From Gammaproteobacteria bacterium (GTDB taxonomy: Bacteria; Pseudomonadota; Gammaproteobacteria; Burkholderiales; Nitrosomonadaceae), in assembly GCA_015709635.1 (NCBI GenBank), contig CP054180.1:62001-126000 (forward strand): a stretch of DNA of 64,000 bases, written 5' to 3'. How positions within the stretch are numbered: position 1 is the stretch's first letter; every line of letters starts with the position of its first letter. The notes under the pieces are model-generated. The model had not been told where the DNA came from. It did not search any database and worked only from the letters and a program-made list of their open reading frames with translations. Below, piece after piece: positions 32,034 to 41,173 of this stretch. Made by a program: the position numbers and the translations under genes.

Positions 32034-33137
32034 TTATTCTTCGCGCGCCAGCCAACCGAGCCTTCCGGCATGCAAGCTTTGGATGTACAGCCGGTCGCGC
32101 GTTTCGGTGACTGCGGTGGTTTCGGGATAAGCGCCCGCCGGGTCTTGCAGATCGGCGACCACTTTTCCATCTTCGGTAAAAGCGATCACATGACCATAAG
32201 CCTTGGGTACCGGCCATAGCGCACGCGGCAGACGCAGCGTGATTTTGCGCAGCAATGGCTTATCACTCATGGCGTCGATCACCGGATTGCGCGGTTTGGC
32301 AAAGCCGAGCCAGATCTTGCCGTCAAGCCCGCGCATCAGGTTGTCAGGGTAGCCGGGCAGATTGTCGAGCAGCACGGCGGCTTGCGGAGAATCTTGCGTA
32401 ATATCGAGCCGGTGTGCATGGACAGCGATTTTCCATATCCGGTACCGGCCCGTTTCGTTGACAAACAAGGTTCGCTCATCTTGCGAGAGTGCGATTCCGT
32501 TGGCGAAACTCAAACCTTTAGCGACGATGCGCACCGTTTTGCTAGCGGGATCGTATTCGAGCACACGGCCGGTGGACGATTGCTCCATGATGTCGAGAAT
32601 GCTGGCGGTGAAGGTGCCGCCCCAGTCCTGCGGTGCAAAACGGGTTGAGGCGTCGGTGAAGTAGATTTTGCCGTTAGCCGCTACCGTGACCGCATTGGCG
32701 TAGCGGATCGGGTCGCCATTGACGGCATTCGCCAGAACGCTGGCGGCTCGATCCGGCCCGATCGACAGCAATCCTTTTATGGCATCGGCTGCGATCAAGT
32801 TACCAGCGGCATCGAAATCGAAGCCCAGCACGCGTCCGCCGGTGTTGACGAATACTTCCTGCGCCGCGCCGTCGGGATTCATGCGCACGATGTTGCCGCT
32901 CGCCATCGCGGCGTACAGCTTGCCGTCACGCGCCAGCACGACATGCTCCGGCCCGCTTTCACCGCTCAGTGCGATAAGTTGGATACCGGCGAGCCGGTTG
33001 TTCGCGGCATGCGGGCCGCTATACCCCGGCGCAGAGGGCGCTTGCCAGCTCACCGGTTGGATTGGCACCGGCCAAATGCAGAGATACGCGATCAGAGCCA
33101 GAACGGCGACGGTGAGTATCCAGGCGGTTTTTTTCAT
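32034..33137 (-). CDS. SMP-30/gluconolactonase/strictosidine synthase-like beta-propeller protein
   Basis: The 367-residue protein has an N-terminal membrane or signal segment (about 4-22) and a six-bladed propeller typical of the strictosidine synthase-like/SMP-30 superfamily. It has GPEHVVLARDGKLYAAMASGNIVR, VTVAANGKIYFTDAS, GLSFANGIALSQDERTLFVNETG and LPGYPDNLMRGLDGKIWLG. The start at 33137 gives MKKTAWILTV; a start 12 codons earlier is possible. It is divergent from the toroid protein gene at 33330. The substrate is unknown. Confidence 0.85.
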   Translation of the reverse strand: MKKTAWILTVAVLALIAYLCIWPVPIQPVSWQAPSAPGYSGPHAANNRLAGIQLIALSGESGPEHVVLARDGKLYAAMASGNIVRMNPDGAAQEVFVNTGGRVLGFDFDAAGNLIAADAIKGLLSIGPDRAASVLANAVNGDPIRYANAVTVAANGKIYFTDASTRFAPQDWGGTFTASILDIMEQSSTGRVLEYDPASKTVRIVAKGLSFANGIALSQDERTLFVNETGRYRIWKIAVHAHRLDITQDSPQAAVLLDNLPGYPDNLMRGLDGKIWLGFAKPRNPVIDAMSDKPLLRKITLRLPRALWPVPKAYGHVIAFTEDGKVVADLQDPAGAYPETTAVTETRDRLYIQSLHAGRLGWLAREE

Positions 33138-33329
33138 TTTGTCGCGGTAAGTGCCAAACCGGTATTCTGTCATTTTCACTGGCTGCCTGTAAAAATTTCT
33201 AACCAGCGATGGACTTCCCAGCATCCGCACATCCTGCCATACTGCAACCTCATGTATTCGCACTATTCCGGCCATGATTTCGTGAACCCGGAATGTCCGG
33301 CTGGTGAGAAATTGAGAGAGAGGGATTCC

Positions 33330-34613
33330 ATGACGCAGATCACTGACATTATCCATCATGCGGGCCGCTGGCTGGAGCAGCAGCAGGATAAAGAATCCAA
33401 GGGATGGGGAGAACGCCGCGGCAGCCACGTCAACGTGCTGAATACCGCCGAAGCGGTGATCGCGTTGATCGACAGCGGCGTTTGCAACGCCGGCACAGGA
33501 TCGATCCGCGGCGCGGTGGATTTTCTGCTGAAACATCAGACGCTGGATGGTCCGGATGCGGGTTCATGGCCGCGCGAGCTCACCACCGACGAAGGCGAAA
33601 CCGTCGATATTCCCGATTTGGTGCGCACTACCTACGCGATTCAAGCGCTCATCAAAGCCGGCAAAGGCATCGACGAGCAGCCGCTGCAGTTGGCGCTGGT
33701 TTGGCTGCTGGGCCGCAGAAATGAAAACAGCAAAGGCTGGGGGTATGCGCGCGGCAAACCCGATGCGCTGATGCCGACGTGTTTTGCGCTGACCGCTTTG
33801 CTGGATGCATACGATGCGTACCCTGGTGCGTATCAGAGCGAGATCCTGCAAAGTCTGCAGCATCTGGTGGAGGTTTATTACAATGACGGCGGTAACGAGG
33901 TGCGCGGTTCTTTCGGCGCGCCGGGTTCGCTGCAGGGCATACACACGATTTATGCCGCGCTGGTGTTGCAAATCGCGCGCAACAACAATTTAAGCTGCTA
34001 CTTGGAGCAGGAAAAGCAGGCGATCGAATGGCTGCTGCGCAATCCGGATGAGGCTATCCGGCTGCGCGAGGAATGGGTGGAAATCGATCAAGCCGATGTT
34101 GGCGACGGTCAAACCGGCGGCTACGGTTTCATGGTGATGACCGATACGTTACTGATGAAGCTGCTGCTGGGGTCGGAAAACATCGATGACAAAAAGAGCG
34201 CGCTGGCGCATGAGGCGATGCATAGCCTCAAGGACAAGATCGACGACAGCACCGGCGCTTTTTACGGGCCGCGATTATTTTCCTGGGCCACATCGAAGGC
34301 GCTACCGGCATTGGTCGTGTTACAGAAGCATGCGGGCGTGGAATATCCTGACCTTCCGGCGCGCGCACCGGAATCCCGCACCGAGTCGGGGCGCTGGAAA
34401 ACCGGTCCGGTGATCATCGGGTTCGTAACTTTGCTATCCGGGCTGGGTTTTTATCTGATGGTCAACGAAAAATTCGGTTTGCTGGAATTCAGTTTTTTTG
34501 TCGTCATGATGCTGGCGGCGCTGCTGGCGTACGGCGCCATCGGCGAGAAGACTTTCAGCGAGCTGTTCGGTACCGTTGGCAGTTTGCTGAAAAAGAACGA
34601 TGCGAAGCGATAG
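33330..34613 (+). CDS. Prenyltransferase/squalene-cyclase-like alpha/alpha-toroid protein with two C-terminal membrane segments
   Basis: The 427-residue protein has an alpha/alpha barrel of the terpene cyclase/prenyltransferase fold (KESKGWGERRGSHVNVLNTAEAV, ENSKGWGYARGKPDALMPTCFALTAL, GSFGAPGSLQGIHTIYAAL). Two membrane segments follow at about 360-377 and 385-402, with a short basic tail. The DxDD motif of true squalene-hopene cyclases is not seen, and the protein is shorter than cyclases (about 650), so it is probably not a triterpene cyclase. The ATG at 33330 was chosen over a long upstream extension that would overlap the divergent gene. The role is unknown; the toroid may bind a lipid or a peptide. 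Confidence 0.7.
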   Translation: MTQITDIIHHAGRWLEQQQDKESKGWGERRGSHVNVLNTAEAVIALIDSGVCNAGTGSIRGAVDFLLKHQTLDGPDAGSWPRELTTDEGETVDIPDLVRTTYAIQALIKAGKGIDEQPLQLALVWLLGRRNENSKGWGYARGKPDALMPTCFALTALLDAYDAYPGAYQSEILQSLQHLVEVYYNDGGNEVRGSFGAPGSLQGIHTIYAALVLQIARNNNLSCYLEQEKQAIEWLLRNPDEAIRLREEWVEIDQADVGDGQTGGYGFMVMTDTLLMKLLLGSENIDDKKSALAHEAMHSLKDKIDDSTGAFYGPRLFSWATSKALPALVVLQKHAGVEYPDLPARAPESRTESGRWKTGPVIIGFVTLLSGLGFYLMVNEKFGLLEFSFFVVMMLAALLAYGAIGEKTFSELFGTVGSLLKKNDAKR

Positions 34614-34634
34614 CGTGCATTTGAGGTTGGCAGC

Positions 34635-35303
34635 ATGATTGATACCATCATTTTCGACGCCGAAGGGATTGTCATCGATACCGAAACGATCTGGGACAAA
34701 GGGCAGGCGATTTTTCTGCAGCGCCGAGGGTTTGTCTACGACCGGGAGCGGATCAAACCGCTGCTCACCGGGCGGACGCTGGCCGAAGGTGTGGAGGTCA
34801 TGAAGCAGGCGTATCGATTCGACGGCGACACCGAGGCGCTGGCGCACGAACGTGCCGACATCGTACGCGAGCTGTTTGTTCATGAAACGACTTTCATCGA
34901 CGGTTTTCTGTCCTTTTTTGCAACCGTGCGCGGCCGCTATAAAACCTGCATCGCAACATCGATGGATGAGGATCTGTTCAAGCTCGTCGACCGGCACCTC
35001 AACCTGTCGGCCCTATTTGCAAACAAAATCTACACACTCGACAAAGTCGGCTACCGCTCCAAGCCGAATCCGGATATTTTTTTGTATGCGGCGCAGCAGC
35101 TCGGGTCATCACCGGAAAATTGCGTGGTCATCGAGGATGCGCCGCATGGCATCGATGCGGCAAAACGGGCCGGGATGCGGTGCATCGCGCTCAGTACCAC
35201 GTACGATGCAGGGAAATTGCAGCAAGCGGATTTTGTCGTCGATTCCTACGCGGAGATCGACCTTGCCGCAGTGAATCAGTTTGCATTTTCAGGAATGAAT
35301 TGA
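34635..35303 (+). CDS. HAD-superfamily phosphatase (beta-phosphoglucomutase-like)
   Basis: The 222-residue HAD protein has a cap domain: motif I is FDAEGIVIDTE (Asp then Glu where DxD is usual), motif II IATSMDED, the Lys in YRSKPNPDIFLYAA and motif IV VIEDAPHGIDAA. The overall plan is like beta-phosphoglucomutase or small phosphoglycolate-type phosphatases. The second acidic residue in motif I is Glu, a conservative but uncommon change. It lies 21 bases after the toroid gene, probably co-transcribed, and converges on mtfA. Confidence 0.82.
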   Translation: MIDTIIFDAEGIVIDTETIWDKGQAIFLQRRGFVYDRERIKPLLTGRTLAEGVEVMKQAYRFDGDTEALAHERADIVRELFVHETTFIDGFLSFFATVRGRYKTCIATSMDEDLFKLVDRHLNLSALFANKIYTLDKVGYRSKPNPDIFLYAAQQLGSSPENCVVIEDAPHGIDAAKRAGMRCIALSTTYDAGKLQQADFVVDSYAEIDLAAVNQFAFSGMN

Positions 35304-35315
35304 CCGGTACGGGAA

Positions 35316-36080
35316 TCAACGCCAGCGTTGCGCCGGATCCTGGCGGTAAAACAGCGCGAGCTGTTCGTAAACGGCGGGGAAATGTTCCTGCGTAACGAGC
35401 GGCAGTTCAAAAAACGCTTCGCTCAACACCGCGAAAAACTCCGCCGGACTCTCCGCCGCATACGGATCGAGCACGGTTTCCTGCTGCCGGTCGACCTGAC
35501 GGCAGAATTTTTTGTAGGCTTTGCTGAACACGTCATGCCAGGTGTACGCGCTCATGTTGGTGTGCAATTCCGGGCAACCGTTGGAACCTTCGAACAGCAT
35601 GTCGATCTTGTGCGCGAATTCGTGGATTACGACGTTTTCTCCCCAGTGTGAACCCGGTTCCGCCGCATCCTGCCAGGAAAGGATCACCGGCCCGGCAGAC
35701 CATGCCTCGCCCGAGGCCGGGTGATGCACGTGGTGCACGATGCCGAATTCATCCTCGTAATCATAATCCAGCATGAATTCGCCGGGATACACAATGATCT
35801 GGCTCCAATTGCGGTAGTAATCAAAATCGAGATTCAGAATCAGGATGCACGCCTGCAGAGCGATCGTCACGCGCATTTCCTCGGTGATTTCCAGTTCATG
35901 CGCACCGTAAAATTGCTTGTCATGGAGAAAAAGCGTGACGCAGTCGCGCAGACGCACAAACTCGTCCAAATTGAGTCCTTTCAGGCAACGCAAATGAATT
36001 AATTTTTGCCAGATGGCATCGGGTATACCTTCGTGCTGAAGAATCCGGTTCCGGCGCCAGTTTGTTAAACTCCATGACAT
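35316..36080 (-). CDS. mtfA: MtfA family zinc-dependent peptidase
   Basis: The 254-residue cytoplasmic metallopeptidase has the motif VIHEFAHKIDM and a downstream SPAEFFAVLSEAFFE segment carrying the third ligand region. E. coli MtfA binds the repressor Mlc and is a gluzincin-type aminopeptidase. The start at 36080 is supported by AGGAG about 9 bases upstream; the longer reading from 36194 adds 38 residues without family character. Confidence 0.87.
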   Translation of the reverse strand: MSWSLTNWRRNRILQHEGIPDAIWQKLIHLRCLKGLNLDEFVRLRDCVTLFLHDKQFYGAHELEITEEMRVTIALQACILILNLDFDYYRNWSQIIVYPGEFMLDYDYEDEFGIVHHVHHPASGEAWSAGPVILSWQDAAEPGSHWGENVVIHEFAHKIDMLFEGSNGCPELHTNMSAYTWHDVFSKAYKKFCRQVDRQQETVLDPYAAESPAEFFAVLSEAFFELPLVTQEHFPAVYEQLALFYRQDPAQRWR

Positions 36081-36328
36081 AAGGGTGATCTCCTGAGGGC
36101 AGCTTCGATTCGCTCGTACCACGTCTTTAGACGAAATAGCGGAAGATAATTCAGTACCGGGGATCGCTGCATAAAATAAAAATAATACCGCCAATACTAA
36201 GACTAAGACCGTAAGAATTCAGGTAGAATTATAACGTTAGGTTCGTGTGGCCGGACCGGCATCAAGCGATTGAGAAATCAGATCGATACATCAGGCCATG
36301 GTAAGTATTTTAAAAAGGAATTTTTTCG

Positions 36329-36523
36329 ATGAATTTTAAATATAGCGTTGTTGGCATTATTGGTCTCAGTATCTTGTTGATCGGCTGTGGCGGAGTCCCC
36401 GAACCCAGTTCGGAGAATTGCTCAGGAAGAGGAATGGAAACAGCGCTTACCGCTTTCAAAAACAACGAAGCTGCACGCGAAGCCTTTATTGCTAAATGCG
36501 ATGAACTGAAAAAAGCAAAATAA
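36329..36523 (+). CDS. Small predicted lipoprotein
   Basis: The 64-residue precursor has a lipoprotein signal: the lipobox LLIGC places the lipidated residue at Cys20. The mature part of 45 residues has two more Cys (NCSGRGME and AKCDEL) and a helical, charged end. AAGGAATTTTTTCG precedes the ATG, and the gene is closed by a terminator. No family is recognised. Confidence 0.75.
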   Translation: MNFKYSVVGIIGLSILLIGCGGVPEPSSENCSGRGMETALTAFKNNEAAREAFIAKCDELKKAK

Positions 36524-36591
36524 GCGTGGCACGAGAAACTCAAATCCCTGCCGGATTGGTTTCTCAACCGTAGTTGAGGGTAATTTCGTTA

Positions 36592-36636
36592 AGCGGCGGA
36601 TCGAAGCTCATGCTTCCGATTCGCCGTTTTGTTTTG
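36592..36636 (+). terminator. Rho-independent terminator of the small lipoprotein gene
   Basis: CGGCGGATCGAAGC (36594-36607) pairs with GCTTCCGATTCGCCG (36612-36626) with one mismatch and one bulge, followed by TTTTGTTTTG. Confidence 0.65.
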
Positions 36637-36656
36637 CAGGTAGCGATGCAGCTTTG

Positions 36657-38618
36657 CTACGGATGATTGACCAGCACCAGCGTTTCGGACGGCGGCACAT
36701 TGCGGATTTCCACGTAGGCTGTGCCGTCGCTCGTTTGTTTAACGCGTAACCGGGAATTTATCGGATGGGTGATACCAGCGGTTGATTCCGCCACCGTTTG
36801 CTGTGTGTTGATCACGACTGTCAGTTCACTTCCGGGCGGGCTGAGGTTGGCGTCGACGATCACGTTGCCGCCGCGCATTTCATAGCCGTGCGGATTGACG
36901 ATGCAGAGTGCTTCGTCGTCGTCGAGTATGCGTGACCAGGCGATGATTTCACCGGCTGCGCCGGATTCGAACGGTGCATCAAAATTCGAGATCAGGCGCT
37001 GGTATTGCCGCCCTTGGCGAAGCACCGGAAATTGTTTGCGCAGTGCGGCTAAAGCGGCGATGCGCCGGTAAACCGGGAAATCGTTTTGGAAGCAGTGCGC
37101 TCCGGCGGTGCCGAACGCACCGAAGCCGGGTAAATCGGGATCTTCACTGTTGACACCAGCTGTGAGTCCGGCGAGACCGGCCCGTCGGGGATGCAGCGGC
37201 CCGAACATCGCTTCGCGCAGATAACGGTCGGCATGATCGCCGCTTTTGTATCCCGGCAGGAACCGCCGTTCGGATTCTTCCGGCCCGGCGAAGGATTGTT
37301 CGGTGCCGTAATAAATGCAGGGAATGCCGAGCGTGAACAGTTGAATCGCCACGGCGGCGGCGACTTGCCGGTCGGAAGCGGCTTCGCTGCTGAAGCGGAC
37401 TTTTTCTCCGCTGACTTGGTCGTGATCATCCAGAATCGATACATGTTTTTGTCCCAGATTGCGGTGCGACCCCATTTCGGCCTTTCCCGGATCGAATCCG
37501 GTGAAATACGCTGCCGCGGGCAGCAAGCCTTTGGCGACATTGTGCAGGGTCGGGCGCATGCCGCCGATATCGAGCGCGGCGTCGAGATTGCGACCCAGCA
37601 CATCGAGGTAGCGGTCTTCGGCAAAGTCGCCTCCGGCGATTTCACCGGCGAGCAGAAAATTCGCTTTGCCGAGGTTGGCGGCGAATTCCTTGATGGCGCC
37701 GCAGAAGTTGCGTGCTTGTTCGAACGAGACATGCTTCAGCGTATCGATGCGAAAGCCGTCGCAATCGGTCAGCGCGATCCAGTATTTGTAGCATTCGGCC
37801 AGGTGGCTCAGCACGCCGGTGTAATCCAGGTCGAAATCGCGCAAGGTGAAGAAATCGGTGCGTTTATGCTCCGCGTGCGGATCGTCCAGGCTGCCGCCGC
37901 CCAGATCGCCCAATCCGGCGCGGCTGTAGCAATCCGGAGCTTGCAATTCCTGCGGCCAAACGCCTTCGTCGGTTGCACGAATTGTAGTGCCGATCGGCTG
38001 CCCGGTCTGCCCCAGCCATGAGCCGAAATCGTAGCGCTGCGGGAAGGGTTTGAATGCCGGCATTTCCACGCCGCCGGGATAAACCCAATTGAATCCGGAA
38101 TGATTGAAGATGATGTCCAGAATGATGCGGATGCCGTGCTGATGCGCGGCAGCGACCAGATCGGCCAAGTCGGTGCGCGTACCGAAGTGCGGATCGACAT
38201 CGAGGAAGTGCTGCACGCCATAGCCATGGAAGGTGTCGAGATGCCCGCGCTGGCGGAAAACCGGGCTGAGCCAGATCGTCGTAATGCCGAGTGTTTGCAG
38301 ATAATCGAGCTTCGATTCGACACCTTTGAGTGTGCCGCCCTGCCAGCGGAAAGCGCCGGATTCCGCCCAGCGGTCCCAGCGCCAGTTTTGCCCATCCGAT
38401 CCATGGGGCCGCGCGGCCGCGCGGTTGTTCCGATCAAGTAGCGGCCGGCTGTTTTCCCGGCCGTCGCTGAAGCGGTCGACCAGCAAAAAATAGAGTGCTT
38501 CATCGCGCCAGTCTGCGGGGGAAGCATAATAATGCTGGCGGCGCGGTAACGGTACATCGGATTGCACGCTGCGCGGCAGCGCTTGTTGCAGAATGTCGTT
38601 CGCGAATGGTGTTTTCAT
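36657..38618 (-). CDS. Alpha-amylase family glycoside hydrolase (GH13)
   Basis: The 653-residue TIM-barrel hydrolase has all four GH13 regions: DIIFNHSG (170-174), GFRIDTLKH with nucleophile Asp292, LAGEIAG with acid/base Glu326 and ILDDHD with Asp400. No signal peptide is seen, so it is probably cytoplasmic and acts on glycogen or related alpha-glucans. The N-terminal part contains the early catalytic-domain segment ALYFLLVDRFSDGREN, and the C-terminal 100 residues form a beta domain. No other glycogen genes lie nearby. Confidence 0.9.
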   Translation of the reverse strand: MKTPFANDILQQALPRSVQSDVPLPRRQHYYASPADWRDEALYFLLVDRFSDGRENSRPLLDRNNRAAARPHGSDGQNWRWDRWAESGAFRWQGGTLKGVESKLDYLQTLGITTIWLSPVFRQRGHLDTFHGYGVQHFLDVDPHFGTRTDLADLVAAAHQHGIRIILDIIFNHSGFNWVYPGGVEMPAFKPFPQRYDFGSWLGQTGQPIGTTIRATDEGVWPQELQAPDCYSRAGLGDLGGGSLDDPHAEHKRTDFFTLRDFDLDYTGVLSHLAECYKYWIALTDCDGFRIDTLKHVSFEQARNFCGAIKEFAANLGKANFLLAGEIAGGDFAEDRYLDVLGRNLDAALDIGGMRPTLHNVAKGLLPAAAYFTGFDPGKAEMGSHRNLGQKHVSILDDHDQVSGEKVRFSSEAASDRQVAAAVAIQLFTLGIPCIYYGTEQSFAGPEESERRFLPGYKSGDHADRYLREAMFGPLHPRRAGLAGLTAGVNSEDPDLPGFGAFGTAGAHCFQNDFPVYRRIAALAALRKQFPVLRQGRQYQRLISNFDAPFESGAAGEIIAWSRILDDDEALCIVNPHGYEMRGGNVIVDANLSPPGSELTVVINTQQTVAESTAGITHPINSRLRVKQTSDGTAYVEIRNVPPSETLVLVNHP

Positions 38619-38728
38619 CGATCATCCCTCCGGTAGTGAAGCAATGAATCTTGTCACCGAGGGATTTGTTTTACTCCTAAACGCAGCCGATGGCAATTTT
38701 TCCGCCGCCAGCAGTTCGGGTAGTGTGA

Positions 38729-40438
38729 TTACACGTGCGCTACTTGCTGCGACAGCGGTTCCGCAACACCGTTGGAAAGTATGAATACGCGATCGGCGGC
38801 GTTAATGACCGCCGGCTGGTGCGAGACGGCGATAATCGTCAGATCCTGCGCCAGATTTTGCAGCGTTTCGCAGATGGTGCGTTCGCTTTCCGGATCGAGC
38901 GCGCTGGTGGGTTCGTCCAGAATCAGGAACGACGGTTTGTGCGCCAGCGCCCGCGCAATCGCAATGCGTTGACGCTGTCCGCCGGACAGCAGGCCACCGC
39001 GTTCGCCAACCACGGTTTGCAATCCATCCGGCAGCGCACTGACAAAATCCCACGCACCGGCTTGGCGCAGCGCCCGCTCGGCATCGGCGGCGGTGAGCGT
39101 CGGTTCACCGACCAGAATATTGCTCAGCACGGTATCGTGCAGCAAAATGGTGTCTTGCGAGACATAGCCGATCATATGGCGCCATTGGCGCAGGTTGAGG
39201 TCGTGCAGCGAGATGCCGTCGATGCACACTTCGCCGGATTGCGGCTCGGTTAATCCGCACAGTAGGTCCAGCAAGGTGCTCTTGCCAACACCGGATGGCC
39301 CCATGACGGCGGTAAACGTATTGATCGGAATGTCGATATGCAAATCGCGGAAGATGACTTTGCGCTCATAATTGAATTTGACATGATGCAGCGTGATGCC
39401 TGTTTGCAGTGTGGGAGTCAATGTTCCGGTCGCTCTCTCCGCTGCCGCGCGCGCACCTTCGGCGGCTTTGCGCAAAGCCCAGTAAGCACTCTCTTGCGCG
39501 GCCAGCTGCTGGTGCCGGCGTTGTGTCTTATTTAACAAACCCAGGATACGCGTCAGCAAAAATACCATCAGCATGACTTCCGGCAGGGATAACTGCCAAA
39601 CGACCAGTGCGAGGTATAGGCCGCTGGCTGTCAGAGCAGCCAGGATGGGCTCTTGCAGCGAGTTTAGCGCTTCCCGGTTCATCACCTCGCGGCGCGTGGC
39701 TTTTTCCAGTTGCTGCGTTTGCTCGCGCAAAATGGCATCGGCCACGTTATCGCGCGCCATCGCTTTGAGTGATTTCACCGAACTCAACACATCCGACAGG
39801 TAAGCAAGCAGATCGCGTAACAAATAGGTTTGCTTCGTGCCTGCACGGCGGGTTGCGTTGACCAAGCTGTTGAGCGCATAGAGCAGGAAGGAACCGATAA
39901 CCAACGAAGCGAGGGTTGCTTCCCATGAAATGAATAATGCGACGATGGCGTGCACCAGCACCTGCACTACGAGCGCCAGCACATTAACGCTATGCTCGAA
40001 TCCATTGGCTGCGCGATAAGCTTCCGAGGCAATGGAATTGGCGAGTGAACCGACCGGCTGGCGCAGATAATACTGCCAGCGGCTGGCCAGCAAAGCTTCG
40101 ATCAGATCGAGGCGCAAAGCGGTGGCCACGTGCGCGACGGTATAACCTACCTGACGGTTGGCCAGCAGCAGCACCAATCCTTTGAAAAACATGCCGCCGA
40201 CGATGATGATCAAAATCGTATCCAGCGTCGGATCAATACCGATATCCAACAGCATTTTTTCCATGAATTTACCAATGCCGGATTCATTCGATCCGCCAGC
40301 ATCGCCGACGGCAATCGATATCAAAGGCAGTAGCGCAGTCAGGCTCAACCCTTCGGCAATACCGGCAATCAGTAGTGCAACCAGCACAAAGGCGCTGCGC
40401 TGGGGGAAAACCATGATGTACGTAAATAAAGTCCGCAT
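38729..40438 (-). CDS. ABC transporter, fused permease/ATPase (exporter type)
   Basis: The 569-residue half-transporter has six membrane segments in the first 310 residues and a nucleotide-binding domain with Walker A GPSGVGKST, Q-loop YVSQDTILL, signature LSGGQRQR and Walker B FLILDEPTSALD. It is of the MsbA/lipid-or-peptide exporter type; the substrate cannot be told. No partner gene of the same kind is adjacent, so it would act as a homodimer in the inner membrane. It lies 42 bases downstream of lolD on the same strand and may be co-transcribed with lolC-lolD. Confidence 0.88.
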   Translation of the reverse strand: MRTLFTYIMVFPQRSAFVLVALLIAGIAEGLSLTALLPLISIAVGDAGGSNESGIGKFMEKMLLDIGIDPTLDTILIIIVGGMFFKGLVLLLANRQVGYTVAHVATALRLDLIEALLASRWQYYLRQPVGSLANSIASEAYRAANGFEHSVNVLALVVQVLVHAIVALFISWEATLASLVIGSFLLYALNSLVNATRRAGTKQTYLLRDLLAYLSDVLSSVKSLKAMARDNVADAILREQTQQLEKATRREVMNREALNSLQEPILAALTASGLYLALVVWQLSLPEVMLMVFLLTRILGLLNKTQRRHQQLAAQESAYWALRKAAEGARAAAERATGTLTPTLQTGITLHHVKFNYERKVIFRDLHIDIPINTFTAVMGPSGVGKSTLLDLLCGLTEPQSGEVCIDGISLHDLNLRQWRHMIGYVSQDTILLHDTVLSNILVGEPTLTAADAERALRQAGAWDFVSALPDGLQTVVGERGGLLSGGQRQRIAIARALAHKPSFLILDEPTSALDPESERTICETLQNLAQDLTIIAVSHQPAVINAADRVFILSNGVAEPLSQQVAHV

Positions 40439-40480
40439 AAGCCGGTTATAAAAATGAATCGGAAATTGTCGGTTGCAGTC

Positions 40481-41173
40481 TCATGATGCTTGATCGATGC
40501 CGCACAGAACGCCGTCGATCAGCTGCTGGATACGCTGTGCGCGATTGGCCAGACGCGTATCGTGCGTGACGATGACCAGACTGGCGTTAATTTTATGATT
40601 TAACTCCAGCATCAAATCGAAAACATGCTCGGCGGTTTTCCGGTCCAAATTGCCGGTGGGTTCATCCGCCAGAATACAGGCGGGTTGTGTCACCAATGCG
40701 CGCGCCACGGCGGCGCGCTGGCGTTCGCCGCCGGACAGTTCGCCGGGCGTATGCGTCAGACGATGGCTTAAACCGACTTGGTTCAGCATATCGGCGGCGC
40801 GCCCGTACGCTTCTTTATTGGACAGACGACGGATCAGCAACGGCATGGCCACATTTTCCAGTGCGCTGAATTCCGGCAGCAAATGATGAAACTGATAAAT
40901 GAAACCGAGCGAACCGTTGCGCAAGCGGCAGCGCTCCTCTTCACCGATCTGCGCGATATTCTGCCCGAGAATCCGGATATCGCCGCTGCTCGGCGCGTCC
41001 AATCCGCCAAGCACATGCAGCAGCGTGCTTTTGCCCGAGCCGGATGCGCCCACGATCGCCAGCATCTCGCCTTCGGCCAAATCCAGATTAACCCCTTTCA
41101 GTACCGGAACCGCTAAATCGCCTTGCGAAAACTGCTTAACCAAGTTGCGGCAGGAAATGACGCTATCATTCAT
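40481..41173 (-). CDS. lolD: Lipoprotein-releasing system ATPase LolD
   Basis: This is the ATPase of the LolCDE complex that extracts outer-membrane lipoproteins from the inner membrane. In 230 residues it has GASGSGKSTLLHVLGGLD (Walker A plus the LolD-type continuation), signature LSGGERQRAA and Walker B CILADEPTGNLD. It overlaps the permease gene by 8 bases, giving translational coupling. Confidence 0.94.
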   Translation of the reverse strand: MNDSVISCRNLVKQFSQGDLAVPVLKGVNLDLAEGEMLAIVGASGSGKSTLLHVLGGLDAPSSGDIRILGQNIAQIGEEERCRLRNGSLGFIYQFHHLLPEFSALENVAMPLLIRRLSNKEAYGRAADMLNQVGLSHRLTHTPGELSGGERQRAAVARALVTQPACILADEPTGNLDRKTAEHVFDLMLELNHKINASLVIVTHDTRLANRAQRIQQLIDGVLCGIDQAS

